This document shows, in pieces, positions 53,831 to 63,040 of a stretch of DNA of 64,000 nucleotides. The translations under genes were made by a program, and so were the position numbers. Origin of the DNA: an uncultured Poribacteria bacterium (GTDB taxonomy: Bacteria > Poribacteria > WGA-4E > WGA-3G); assembly GCA_951813545.1 (NCBI GenBank), contig OX638352.1, positions 5,365,966-5,429,965 on the forward strand, written 5' to 3'. Positions within the stretch are counted from its first letter, which is position 1, and each line of letters opens with the position of its first letter. The notes under the pieces are model-generated. The model was not told the DNA's origin, did not search any database, and was given only the letters and a program-made list of their open reading frames with translations.

Positions 53831-54968
53831 GAAAAGTAGATATACCCCAAAGCGGGTCCATCCAAAACCTATACTAACACATTTTTCAAAAATCTTCAAA
53901 CCCCTCGGTCTGAAAAAACCGAGTTTCCGAAATCTTTTGTTGACGGTTATAGCTGTGTGTATTGCGAAAACTTTCCGTATCCATGAGATCGCCTCGCGCT
54001 TACCCATTTCGGTGAAAACAGAGAAATCGAAACAAAAGCGCCTGCTGCGGTTTCTTGATACGCCGTTGCCGATTGAAAGGCTTCAGAAAGCATGGTTGAC
54101 TTTCGTTGTCGGCTGCTTCTGCTCTACAAAGGGGTATCCGCATTTCCTTATCCTTATCGATGAGACCGACCTCATTGACGGGTGGAAAGCCATCGTTGCG
54201 GCGATCCCCTTCCGCCACCGTGCGATCCCTGTGTTTTGGTTCATCTATAAAGATGAAGAGATACACGCTGGGAAATACAAGAGTCATAATCAGATTATTC
54301 AACGGTTCTGTCAGAAAGTTTATCGGCTCGCTGTCGCCTGTGGGCGTCCGAAGTCAGGACGACAGCCCCTTCTCGTCTTTGACCGAGGGTTCGCCCGTGC
54401 GAAATATGTCATCGCCTTTCTCAAAGACCGAGACATCCCCTTTATCATGCGTGTTTGCCGGAACGTCGGTATCCGGTATCAAGGCAGTGCCAAGAAACTT
54501 GATGCCTTTGAAAATAAGTTTCATGGTGAAGTGCTTTACCACACAACGCATCAGATACCTGTGCAACTTTATGTCCGAAGAAATAACCCCAAAGACCCAA
54601 TGTATCTCATTTCAAACCGGGTCTGTGGACATCAACTCTATCACACTTACAAACGCAGGATGCAGATTGAACATGGATTTCGAGACATCAAGGCGTGTTT
54701 TGGCTTCGGTAAACTCGTCTTGAAGAAACCGACTCACCAACGGGTCGCTATTCTATGGTTGCTGGCGTGTTTGGCTTATGGATTACTGTTTCTCTCTTAT
54801 GAGAAGTCAGCTACACGCTGGACAAAAGCTTTCAATGGATACCAAAAACGGTATTCCGTCATAAATGTCATCAAACGCGTGATTACTGACTTCTGGCATC
54901 CGGAGTATCTCCTCTCATTTTTCACAGATCTTCAGCGAAAAGGCGATACGCTCTTTGGCATTTATTAA
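53829..54968 (+). CDS. IS4-family transposase
   Basis: A 379-aa DDE transposase. The N-terminal part binds DNA (FRNLLLTVIAVCIAKTFRIHE); catalytic D residues are in LILIDETDLIDGW and LLVFDRGFARAKYV; the final E lies in RRMQIEHGFRDIKACFGFG, the Y-x-x-R/E-type motif of IS4-like enzymes. It appears intact, and its terminal repeats and target duplication are also intact, so the element may be active. Confidence 0.9.
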   Translation: MKSRYTPKRVHPKPILTHFSKIFKPLGLKKPSFRNLLLTVIAVCIAKTFRIHEIASRLPISVKTEKSKQKRLLRFLDTPLPIERLQKAWLTFVVGCFCSTKGYPHFLILIDETDLIDGWKAIVAAIPFRHRAIPVFWFIYKDEEIHAGKYKSHNQIIQRFCQKVYRLAVACGRPKSGRQPLLVFDRGFARAKYVIAFLKDRDIPFIMRVCRNVGIRYQGSAKKLDAFENKFHGEVLYHTTHQIPVQLYVRRNNPKDPMYLISNRVCGHQLYHTYKRRMQIEHGFRDIKACFGFGKLVLKKPTHQRVAILWLLACLAYGLLFLSYEKSATRWTKAFNGYQKRYSVINVIKRVITDFWHPEYLLSFFTDLQRKGDTLFGIY

Positions 54969-55131
54969 CATCGGTTTCTCATACCTATGCGCTCTCACAG
55001 ACCATAACCTTATACTTCAGAAAAAAATGGGGGCAGATGAGAATAAACCCACCATCCGGATTTTATGATTGACAATCTTACACAGAAGCATTAAAATAGA
55101 CGCAAATCCAATAAAACACAGGAGCATCACA

Positions 55132-55989
55132 ATGGAGAAATTTCCAATCGTTGACACACACGTTCACCTCTGGCACCCGAAACAACTGAGGTATCCATGG
55201 CTTACGGAAGTACCAGCCCTAAATAGACCTTATCTCCTAAAAGATTACACCGACGCGTACGGCGAACTGGAAATCGAATCCATGGTTTTCGTGCAGTGCG
55301 ATACACATCCCGATGACGGTTTGAAAGAGACAGCGTGGGTTACTGATCTCGCGACGACAGTAGAACCTCGGATTCAGGGCATCGTTGCCTGGGCACCTCT
55401 CGAAGAAGGCGCACAGGTAGCTCCTTTCGTCGAAAAATTGGCGGAGAACCGACTCGTCAAAGGTATCCGCCGCCTCATCCAATCCGAAAGCGTTGATTTC
55501 TGTGTTCAACCCGACTTTGTGAGCGGTGTCAAAACGCTCTCTCGCTACGGATTGAGTTTCGACATCTGTATTTTCCACCCTCAACTCGCCAATGCAATTC
55601 GGCTCGTGGAACAGTGTCCGCATGTCCAATTCATCTTGGACCATATCGGCAAACCGGACATCAAGAATCAACTTTTCGATCCGTGGAAGCAGGAAATCCA
55701 GACGCTCGCGGCGTTCCCGAATGTCCACTGCAAAATATCAGGCTTGGTAACAGAGGCTGACCCTGAGACGTGGAGCCTTGACGATCTACAACCGTATATT
55801 GAGCACGTTATCACCTGTTTCGGTTTCGACCGCGTCATATACGGCAGCGACTGGCCCGTCTCTACGCAAGCCACTGACTATCCACGGTGGGTACAGACAT
55901 TGACAGAAGCCGTATCCGGGTGCTCACCTGAGGAGTTGCGCAACCTCTTCCAAGACAACGCCATCAAATTTTACAGACTCGATTCATAG
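55132..55989 (+). CDS. Amidohydrolase (fuconolactonase-like)
   Basis: A 285-aa amidohydrolase_2 protein; ATG 55132 follows CAGGAG. FPIVDTHVHLWHPKQLRYPW at the N-terminus gives the HxH metal pair; VQFILDHIGKPD and DRVIYGSDWPVST provide the later histidine and aspartate. Related proteins hydrolyse L-fucono- or rhamnono-lactones or act on 4-sulfomuconolactone. The substrate here is likely a sugar lactone. The IS at 53684 ends 90 bp upstream, so it may affect expression. Confidence 0.88.
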   Translation: MEKFPIVDTHVHLWHPKQLRYPWLTEVPALNRPYLLKDYTDAYGELEIESMVFVQCDTHPDDGLKETAWVTDLATTVEPRIQGIVAWAPLEEGAQVAPFVEKLAENRLVKGIRRLIQSESVDFCVQPDFVSGVKTLSRYGLSFDICIFHPQLANAIRLVEQCPHVQFILDHIGKPDIKNQLFDPWKQEIQTLAAFPNVHCKISGLVTEADPETWSLDDLQPYIEHVITCFGFDRVIYGSDWPVSTQATDYPRWVQTLTEAVSGCSPEELRNLFQDNAIKFYRLDS

Positions 55990-56001
55990 CATAAAAACAA
56001 G

Positions 56002-56046
56002 GAAAGGGGAAGCATAGAAGGATAGATCTTCCACGCTTCCCCTTTC
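56002..56046. terminator. Hairpin between convergent amidohydrolase and glcB genes
   Basis: GAAAGGGGAAGC (56002-56013) with GCTTCCCCTTTC (56035-56046), a perfect 12-bp stem. On the minus strand it is followed by TTGTTTTTAT, so it should terminate glcB; it may also act on plus-strand transcripts. Confidence 0.75.
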
Positions 56047-56062
56047 GTAGCAATGTCTCTCA

Positions 56063-58246
56063 TTAACTGCCGGCTTTAACCTCACGTCGACGCGGATGCA
56101 GCACAAACTCCGTATATCCGTTCGGCAGCTCACACCCTTTAAAAACCAGATCCAAAGCCGCCTGAAATGCGACGCTCTGATCATAATTCGGCGACATATC
56201 CCGATAATTCGGGTCACCGGCGTTTTGTTCGTCCACAATCTTTGCCATCCGCTGGAACGTCTCGGTTACCTGTTCCTTGGTAACGATTCCGTGGTGCAGC
56301 CAGTTTGCGATATGTTGACTCGAAATCCGTAGCGTCGCCCGATCCTCCATCAAGCCGACATCGTTAATATCGGGTACCTTTGAGCAGCCAATACCCTGAT
56401 CTACCCACCGGACAACATATCCCAAAATACCTTGTGCATTGTTGTCCAATTCTTGCTGAATTTCATCCGGTTGCAATTGGCGTTCTCTCAATAGCGGTGG
56501 TGTCAACAGATCCTCTAAACTGGCGCGTTGCCTCGCCGACAACTCCTTTATCCAGTTCCCAACGTCAACTCGGTGGTAATGCATCGCATGAAGCGTTGCG
56601 GCTGTTGGCGACGGCACCCACGCCGTCGTCGCACCCGCCAGCGGATGATTCACCTTCGTTTCAACCATCTCCGCCATCTGGTCGGGTTTTGTCCACATCC
56701 CCTTCCCAATCTGTGCAGTGCCGAGCAAAGCGGTTTCAATTCCAATATCAACGTTCCAATCTTCATAAGCGAGCATCCACGGTTCGTTACGGATGTCCAT
56801 CTTCGGAATCATGGGACCCGCTTCCATACTCGTATGGATTTCATCGCCGGTTCTATCCAAAAATCCGGTGTTAATAAAGACGAGTCGCTCCTGTGCCACC
56901 CGAATCGCCTCTTTAAGATTGACGGTTGTTCGCCGTTCCTCATCCATAATCCCGATTTTAATAGTATTCGTCGGAAGCCCGAGTGCCGACTCTATCCACT
57001 CAAACATCCGAATTGTCATATCCACTTCTTCAGGTCCGTGGAACTTCGGTTTGACGATGTAGATACTACCTGTTTTGCTATTGGTGTGGGAAGTGTTACC
57101 CTGCAGGTCATGCATCGCGGCGAAACACGTCACCATCGCATCAAGAATACCTTCGGGGACTTCGGCACCTTCCCCTGTGATGACGGCATTTGTATACATG
57201 TGGAGTCCAACGTTCCGAATCAGAAGCAGACTCCTACCGGGTACCGTTAGCGTGCTTCCATCGGGTGCGGTAAAGGTCTTATCGGGAGCGAGGCGGCGGG
57301 TCAGCACCTCACCATTTTTCTCAAACGTCGTCTCCAGCGTCCCTTTCATGATACCGTTCCAGTTACTATAGACGCGCACCTTATCCGCTGCATCCACAGC
57401 AGCGACGGAATCCTCGCAATCCTGAATCGTCGTGATTGCGGACTCAAGGATAACATCAACAACACCCGCAGGATGTGCCTTACCAACCGGATGTTCTCGG
57501 TCTATCCGTATTTCAATGTGCAGCCCGTGGTTTCGGAGCAGAATCGCACTGAGTTCGCCATCTTTTTCTGTGAAACCTACGAATTTGGTCGGATCTGCTA
57601 AGCCGACATCACTGCCATCACCGAGTGTTGCGCGTAACTGCTGCTCGCCACCAACGACTTTGAGGGAAAACTGCGTAACGTCAGAGAAACTCCCAGTTTC
57701 AAGTTCGGTCATTTCATTTAAAAACCGCTCGGTGTACGCAATGACCTTCGTACCTCGGATCGGATTATAGGTAGCACTGCGTGTAGCACCGTCCGATTCA
57801 TCAATCACATCGGTGCCGTAAAGTGCATCGTAGAGGCTCCCCCAGCGCGCGTTCGCCGCATTCAGGGCATAGCGCGCGTTATCGGTCGGGACAACCAACT
57901 GCGGACCTGAGATGAGCGAAATCTCTGTGTCAACGTCCTCGGTAATCACAGTAAAATCCCGTCCTTCAGGGAGCAGATAGCCTATCTCGGTAAGGAACGC
58001 CAAATACGCCTCACCGTCCAACGGCTCATCTTTGCGTGCCAGATGCCACGCGTCAATCTGTTGCTGGAGCGTATCCCGTTTCTCTAAGAGTGCTTTGTTC
58101 TCTGGTGCGAACGCCGCAACAATGTCTCCAAACGCTTTCCAAAAGGCATCTGCTTCTATTCCCGTGCCGGGTGCGATCTCATCTCTTACTAATGCGTACA
58201 AATCTCCATCTATCCTGAGGTTACCGATTTCAATCCGGTTTCCCAT
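56063..58246 (-). CDS. glcB: Malate synthase G
   Basis: A 727-aa enzyme joining glyoxylate and acetyl-CoA to malate in the glyoxylate or glycolate route. Length and motifs match the G isoform: NARWGSLYDALYGTD, NPIRGTKVIAYTERFL, GLHIEIRIDREHPVGKAHPAG, IYIVKPKFHGPEEV, the catalytic stretch IGIMDEERRTTVNLKEAI, and NTGFLDRTGDEIHTSMEAGP. No isocitrate lyase is nearby, so glyoxylate may come from glycolate or another source. It stands alone. Confidence 0.95.
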   Translation of the reverse strand: MGNRIEIGNLRIDGDLYALVRDEIAPGTGIEADAFWKAFGDIVAAFAPENKALLEKRDTLQQQIDAWHLARKDEPLDGEAYLAFLTEIGYLLPEGRDFTVITEDVDTEISLISGPQLVVPTDNARYALNAANARWGSLYDALYGTDVIDESDGATRSATYNPIRGTKVIAYTERFLNEMTELETGSFSDVTQFSLKVVGGEQQLRATLGDGSDVGLADPTKFVGFTEKDGELSAILLRNHGLHIEIRIDREHPVGKAHPAGVVDVILESAITTIQDCEDSVAAVDAADKVRVYSNWNGIMKGTLETTFEKNGEVLTRRLAPDKTFTAPDGSTLTVPGRSLLLIRNVGLHMYTNAVITGEGAEVPEGILDAMVTCFAAMHDLQGNTSHTNSKTGSIYIVKPKFHGPEEVDMTIRMFEWIESALGLPTNTIKIGIMDEERRTTVNLKEAIRVAQERLVFINTGFLDRTGDEIHTSMEAGPMIPKMDIRNEPWMLAYEDWNVDIGIETALLGTAQIGKGMWTKPDQMAEMVETKVNHPLAGATTAWVPSPTAATLHAMHYHRVDVGNWIKELSARQRASLEDLLTPPLLRERQLQPDEIQQELDNNAQGILGYVVRWVDQGIGCSKVPDINDVGLMEDRATLRISSQHIANWLHHGIVTKEQVTETFQRMAKIVDEQNAGDPNYRDMSPNYDQSVAFQAALDLVFKGCELPNGYTEFVLHPRRREVKAGS

Positions 58247-59061
58247 GCTATTCTCTCCATTCTAAGGTGCTATAGGGTGTTGCTTGCAGGTTTCCCATAT
58301 TGATTGCAAAGGGCGGGTTGCTTCATTGCAAGGGTCAGATTTCTGTTAACCAATGCATCGTTGCATCGACAACAAACTTTGTCTTAACTTCCAAATTATC
58401 ATAGCAATAAATCTGTAATCTGTCAAACAATTTTTTCACGAACCAACGACATATGGTGAATCATCAAAATATGCAGACCCTTACCAATAGGTGCACCATT
58501 AGCAAAGTTTCCAAATCCTCCTGTTCCCCTGATAAGGGGGATTTAGGACGTTTCTTACACAACACCGAAAAAGTCTGATACGCTTTATCAACTTAGGGGT
58601 GAAAAAACAACAAAACATCAAACACCACAGAAAATAACAGAATTTTCGGTTCTCTCAAAATTGACTGAAAACCTAAGCTGCCAAAGAGCTGAGAAGCAAT
58701 TTTGATAAATTTCATAGCGGTCAAATTTCTGTGGTGAATTCGAGGGGTAATCCCGCCTCTCAAGATGATAGAAGTCGAAGGCATTAACAACTTTGAAGGG
58801 CAAATAAGACGAATATGTGAATTATATGTATACTATATGTTAACTATCACAATGCGTATAGATATGAAAGTTATTCAATTAGATATGGTATAAGTAATTA
58901 CAGAATTCACTCCAGTTTCCCATGCTGCTGGAGTTATCTACCGATCGCGATCTACCCCGCAGAACCGACTGAAAACCAAAGACGAAACGCCTCTGTTATC
59001 ACTCCATAAAATCTTGTCAAGAATCCTCACAACTGATATAATAAACACAGACTTAATTCAT
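58247..59061. other. Non-coding 0.8-kb region
   Basis: I see no convincing gene. It holds a small palindrome CCCCTGATAAGGGGG (about 58525) of a type found between genes, and on the minus strand (58618-58803) a 61-codon frame starting MPFKVVNAFDFYHLERRDYP that could be a fragment of something larger but has no recognised domain. Confidence 0.5.
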
Positions 59062-60152
59062 AGGACTTACGCATCAGCGATTTTTATCATAGGTGATTTT
59101 AGTTGTTGACAGAGATATTCAGAAATCAATCCGTGTTTGATTTGATAAAGCGTTTGACCCGTTTCATAAGCTTTGCGCATCAGATGCACCCAAACCAGAA
59201 AAGCAGCGGCAATGTGATTCCGAACAATACGCGCAAGACGACATTAGCAGTTTTCCAAACCTGTTACCTGTTTGGCTTCCCGGTGAAGTTGTTCAACCTT
59301 CCAGCGCCAGCGACACACCTGTTGTGTCGCCGAAACGTCACATTGACTCAAGTCATTGGTTATGACATAATCCGTGCGCCCGGAGGACACTACCCGGAAA
59401 ACCTTCACCTTATGATCTCTCGGAAACTTATGAAGTTTTACAAGTTTGCCTGAGCGTTGTTCTGCGTCCGTCCAATGGAGCGTATCAATGCGTTGATACG
59501 GCTTCTCGGCATTTGAATCATCAACAAGACGATTACATTTCAATGGAACATAATACGTCTTCTGAAGATTTTCAATGTAAAGGAGAAGGGGCTTACTGGC
59601 ATACCAAGCGTCCATCAACACCGTCGAAAAAACGACCTCACGAGAATATACCAACACCGAGAGCATATCTCGGACATGATCGAGTTTCGATTTGCCATCG
59701 CCCTGTTTATCGTAAATACGATAATCAATCAACCAATACCGGTCTAACTTCGGATTGACATAGACGCACGTCACAATGGCAATACCGTTGATGATACCCC
59801 CAGCATTGCCAGAATAGTGTCGCTTGGCGAGAGCTATCGACTTGGCATAGCGTTTATCAATGACAGTATCATCAAAGATAAGGTAGCCATCAGCATCGGC
59901 TACCAAGTCGTTCTTGATATGCTCCCAGAGCAGACGAGGCGTCAGACGGTCTCCTGATAGATAACGGTTTATCTGATCATGACTAAAACTCTCAGAGTGG
60001 TCCGCAAAATGCGTCAGGGTATAGTTGATCGGTGTGCTAAGTAGATATTGACAATAATCCAGACGTGTCGGTCTAACCATCTCTAATGTTCCTCCTCAAA
60101 CACCATATTAGTGTTTTCGGAAGTCTATGTCAAACATTATTGCGTAAGTCCT
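59062..60152 (-). mobile_element. IS701/IS4-like insertion sequence
   Basis: Terminal inverted repeats AGGACTTACGCA (59062-59073) and TGCGTAAGTCCT (60141-60152). Both sides carry AATTCAT, so a short target duplication of up to 7 bp is likely. The transposase gene on the minus strand has a single nonsense codon. A lone copy of the terminal sequence lies at 3883. Confidence 0.85.
59067..60080 (-). pseudogene. IS701-like transposase with CAA to TAA nonsense codon
   Basis: A 278-aa open frame (60080-59244) with DDE-type parts: DGYLIFDDTVIDKRYAKSIA, VVFSTVLMDAWYASKPLLLY and RWRWKVEQLHREAKQVTGLE. It stops at TAA 59244-59246 in LENC. The frame then continues for 58 residues (CRLARIVRNHIAAAFLVWVH onward), which is the usual C-terminal end of such transposases, and stops inside the terminal repeat at 59067. 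The likely ancestral codon CAA (Gln) differs by one base. The truncated protein keeps the catalytic glutamate but probably loses stability. Confidence 0.8.
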
Positions 60153-60185
60153 AATTCATATAACTCGTGAAAGGCATTTCAAAAT

Positions 60186-61265
60186 ATGAAAATCGGAATT
60201 ATCGGTTGTGGAACAATTAGCAGTGCCTATTTTGAGGGTGCACGAAAAACCGACATCTTAGAAATCAAAGCCTGTGCAGACCTACGAATGGAAGCGGCAC
60301 AGGCACAAGCCGAGAGATACAACAGCCACGCATGCTCCGTCGATGAATTGCTCGCAGATCCAGAAATTGAACTCGTCGTGAATCTCACAATCCCGCGTGC
60401 ACACGTCGAAGTCGGCTTGCAAGTCTTAGAAGCAGGCAAACACGTCTACAGCGAAAAGCCACTCGGTGTGGACACCGAAAGCGGAAAACAACTCATCAGT
60501 ACCGCTGCAGAGAAAGGACTCCGCGTCGGATCGGCACCGGATACCTTCCTCGGAGCAGGGATTCAGACATCGAGGCAAGCCTTGGACGCGGGAAAAATCG
60601 GGAGACCCATCGCTGGAACAGCGTTCATGTGCGGACACGGACACGAAAGTTGGCACCCGAACCCCGCCTTCTACTACGATCTCGGCGGCGGACCGATGTT
60701 GGACATGGGACCTTACTATGTGACAGCGCTCGTTAATATCCTCGGTCCTGTCAAGCGTGTTGCAGCAATCACCACGAAAGCGTTTGAAGAACGTGTTGCA
60801 ACGAGCCAAGCCGTGCGAGGCTTACGTATCCCCGTCAAAATAACGACCCACCTCACCGGCACAATCGAATTCCAGAACGGTGCAATCATCACAATGATTA
60901 TGAGTTTCGACATGTGGCGGCACAGCCTCCCGTGCATTGAAATCTACGGTGAGACCGGTTCAATGACGGTCCCTGACCCGAATGGATTTGGGGGTCCCGT
61001 GAATGTCTGTCCGGCAGGCGGCAATTGGGAAGAGCAGGAAATCGCTTTCCCGAACAACGCTCGGATGATCGGTGTCATTGACATGGTGTCTGCAATCCTT
61101 TCCGGGCGCGAGCATCGTGCGAACGGTGCGTTGGCATATCACGTACTTGAGGTGATGTGTGCCTTCGATAAATCTTCCGAAACCGGCGAACACGTCGTCA
61201 TCGAAAGCACGACAGAACGTCCCGACCCCGTACCACCCGGTTTGAAGGAATGGGAAATAGATTAA
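60186..61265 (+). CDS. Gfo/Idh/MocA family oxidoreductase, tandem copy 1
   Basis: A 359-aa NAD(P)-dependent sugar-type dehydrogenase: MKIGIIGCGTISSAYFEGAR, NLTIPRAHVEVGLQVLEAG, KHVYSEKPLGVD with the EKP motif, and GGGPMLDMGPYYVTALVNIL. It is nearly the same as the partial gene at 63041 (about 88 percent identical by eye). The two are separated by an IS element at 61311. No ribosome-binding site is obvious. The IS at 59062 ends 34 bp upstream, so the original promoter may have been displaced. Confidence 0.9.
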   Translation: MKIGIIGCGTISSAYFEGARKTDILEIKACADLRMEAAQAQAERYNSHACSVDELLADPEIELVVNLTIPRAHVEVGLQVLEAGKHVYSEKPLGVDTESGKQLISTAAEKGLRVGSAPDTFLGAGIQTSRQALDAGKIGRPIAGTAFMCGHGHESWHPNPAFYYDLGGGPMLDMGPYYVTALVNILGPVKRVAAITTKAFEERVATSQAVRGLRIPVKITTHLTGTIEFQNGAIITMIMSFDMWRHSLPCIEIYGETGSMTVPDPNGFGGPVNVCPAGGNWEEQEIAFPNNARMIGVIDMVSAILSGREHRANGALAYHVLEVMCAFDKSSETGEHVVIESTTERPDPVPPGLKEWEID

Positions 61266-61283
61266 ACTATATCAATCCGCCCC

Positions 61284-61310
61284 CGGTAGGTGTGGTTTCT
61301 AACCGCACCA
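61284..61310. repeat. GGTGTGG hairpin repeat, copy 3 (left of IS)
   Basis: GGTAGGTGTGGTTTCTAACC followed by GCACCA; stem GGTGTGGTT with AACCGCACC (one G-T pair). It abuts the left end of the IS at 61311. Confidence 0.7.
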
Positions 61311-61321
61311 TAGGTGTCAAT

Positions 61322-62650
61322 TTAGGGATTTTCGGTAGCCTCTTTGAGTTTCCAAAAGGTTGTGTTTTTTCCAGTGCTTCTCTGGAAAGTGCCTCCATTT
61401 TCAAATGAACACCTTATGGTTTTCAAGGTTTCACGAAGTGCTGTTTTTGAGCGATGAAAACTCAAGGTGAGGAGTCTGGCATAACCTGCGATATGCTTCG
61501 CTGTTTTGATGAAACTCTGTTGTATGTGTCGGTATCCCGCGACTAACATGACGGCATGTTGGATCAGAAGGGCAATAAGTTTCGCATAGATTTCAGATAG
61601 CATACGATACGGTTTTTGACTTCGAGAAACATGAAGTTTTCCGATACTTTTGAAACACTTATACATCAGTTCAACCTGCCAACGGATACCGACAATGGCA
61701 CAGACCTGTTTCGGTGTGAGTTGATGTTCTTCGGTATTGGTGATATAGAGGTTGTATCCAGCGAGCCGTAAGAGTGCTTTTGACGGTGTTTGGGCTTTAC
61801 GTTTGGCACGGTATCGGATGGAGCGTCGGCGTTTATTCGTTTCTGCTTCAGAAAGTTTCTCGGCGATGAGGTAAACACGGAGTTGCTTTCTTTTGCCGAT
61901 CCGTAGCGTCTTACGGATGTAGGTGTTTTCTACTTCTGCTTTGAGCATCTTTCCTAAATCAATGCGTTCACCGTTTTCATCAGCGAGGTAAGAGTTGGCT
62001 TTCAAACGCGAAATCCAGTAGACGTCGTTTTCAGTGAGTTTTTCAAGTTCATCGAGCGAAAAATATGCTAAGTCTGCGAGTCGTAAACTCCGTTGTGGCA
62101 GTGGATCGGCTGCTTTTGCGGCGGTGCTGTCAGCCGTCATGCCATTAGTCAGTTGGAAGTCGTGAAACCTCCCCGTAAGGATATCAAAGCAGAGATGAAG
62201 TTTCAAAGCGGCTTTCTGCCGATGATTCTTTTTCGGTTGGCCCTTCCACGTCTCGTGGAGTTCATCGGGGAGTGTGATCCACGTGCTATCTTGAATGTAG
62301 ACACCACTAAACTGCTGAAGTAAAGGCAGGGCTTCTCGCCGACCGGCAACTTCAAGCATTTCTGTAATCGCAGCGTCAAGTGTGAGTTTCAACATTTTAG
62401 CAGTTTCAGGGGTCAGACGTTGTTCAAGTGCTTGTCGGCTGACTTGTATGCCGAGCGTCGCAGCGGTTTCAGTAAGTTGCTGATAACTCGCCTCTGGGTT
62501 TTCCAACCAACCGAGGACGAGGATTTGCGCCAGCGCACTCCCGGTAAGTTTTCGCTTTCTCTTGACGAACCCTGTAGTGACAGCGACTTCATCTGCAACG
62601 GTTTCAAGGATCGTTTGCATTTTATCTGGCACTTGTTGTAAAATGGACAT
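61322..62650 (-). CDS. IS4-family transposase
   Basis: A 442-aa transposase from ATG 62650. N-terminal region MQTILETVADEVAVTTGFVK; catalytic D residues in SGVYIQDSTWITLPDEL and around RLADLAYFSLDELEKL; final E in GIRWQVELMYKCFKSIGKLH, the IS4-type Y-x-x-x-x-x-K region. It appears intact and fills nearly the whole element. An inverted repeat (62652-62664 with 62705-62717) covers its ribosome-binding site. Confidence 0.9.
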   Translation of the reverse strand: MSILQQVPDKMQTILETVADEVAVTTGFVKRKRKLTGSALAQILVLGWLENPEASYQQLTETAATLGIQVSRQALEQRLTPETAKMLKLTLDAAITEMLEVAGRREALPLLQQFSGVYIQDSTWITLPDELHETWKGQPKKNHRQKAALKLHLCFDILTGRFHDFQLTNGMTADSTAAKAADPLPQRSLRLADLAYFSLDELEKLTENDVYWISRLKANSYLADENGERIDLGKMLKAEVENTYIRKTLRIGKRKQLRVYLIAEKLSEAETNKRRRSIRYRAKRKAQTPSKALLRLAGYNLYITNTEEHQLTPKQVCAIVGIRWQVELMYKCFKSIGKLHVSRSQKPYRMLSEIYAKLIALLIQHAVMLVAGYRHIQQSFIKTAKHIAGYARLLTLSFHRSKTALRETLKTIRCSFENGGTFQRSTGKNTTFWKLKEATENP

Positions 62651-62651
62651 T

Positions 62652-62717
62652 GGAGATACCTCTTTTTTGTAGAAATAACCACTACTTTCTTTTCTACATT
62701 ATACAAGAGGTATTTCC
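62652..62717 (-). promoter_or_regulatory. RBS-sequestering inverted repeat before second IS4 transposase
   Basis: GGAGATACCTCTT (62652-62664) and AAGAGGTATTTCC (62705-62717) match at 12 of 13 positions. In minus-strand RNA the downstream arm contains AAGAGGTATCTCC just before the start codon 62650, so the ribosome-binding site would be paired in read-through transcripts. A TATAAT-like hexamer sits close to the upstream arm. Confidence 0.65.
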
Positions 62718-62775
62718 GATTTACACCTTTTTTCTTACAAGAAAAACATACTTATTTTCCCTAAATTGACACCTA

Positions 62776-62798
62776 TGGTGTGGTTTCTAACCGCACCA
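62776..62798. repeat. GGTGTGG hairpin repeat, copy 4 (right of IS)
   Basis: GGTGTGGTT, TCT, AACCGCACC, identical to the copy at the left border of the IS. Confidence 0.7.
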
Positions 62799-62827
62799 GA
62801 TAAATATGTGAGGGTGGACATAATTTT

Positions 62828-62894
62828 GTTTGTAGTAGCGCAATTTATTGCGCGTTCACGTTTTCAACGTGCGATGAATCGCACTACTACGAAC
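62828..62894. repeat. Interspersed hairpin repeat (GTTTGTAGTAG family), copy 2
   Basis: GTTTGTAGTAG (62828-62838) with CTACTACGAAC (62884-62894). Inner complementary parts are GCGCAATTTATTGCGCG and a CGATGAATCG segment. It is the same family as 22225-22292. Confidence 0.75.
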
Positions 62895-63040
62895 TTAAAC
62901 ATTTGTTATGGAGCCAGAAGTCGGGATTCGGAGATACCTTCCACAAGACGAATCTATGTTAATCCTTAAGCACGCTCGAATTGACCCAAAACCTGCCTGA
63001 AACGAAGTGGAAGGCAGTCCAGGAGCTTATAGTTAAAAAA

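Larger units (their letters stand above)
53675..55050 (+). mobile_element. IS4-type insertion sequence with 9-bp target duplication
   Basis: The element is 53684-55041. Terminal repeats are CTCATCTGCCCCCATTTTTT (53685) and its complement AAAAAATGGGGGCAGATGAG (55022-55041), perfect over 20 bp. Both sides carry AATAAACCC (53675-53683 and 55042-55050), a 9-bp target duplication that shows a fairly recent insertion. It carries a single transposase gene. Confidence 0.92.
61311..62775 (-). mobile_element. IS4-family insertion sequence between hairpin repeats
   Basis: Terminal repeats TAGGTGTCAATTTAGGGA (61311-61328) and TCCCTAAATTGACACCTA (62758-62775), perfect over 18 bp, and longer if part of the flanking palindrome is counted. 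Length 1465 bp. Each side has a copy of the GGTGTGG hairpin over 22 identical bases, so the element either targets this hairpin or duplicated it on insertion. Confidence 0.9.

Noticed and set aside
58593..58803. Minus-strand frames of 61-65 codons as a real gene
   Set aside because: No domain, no ribosome-binding site and alternative overlapping frames; at best a decayed fragment.
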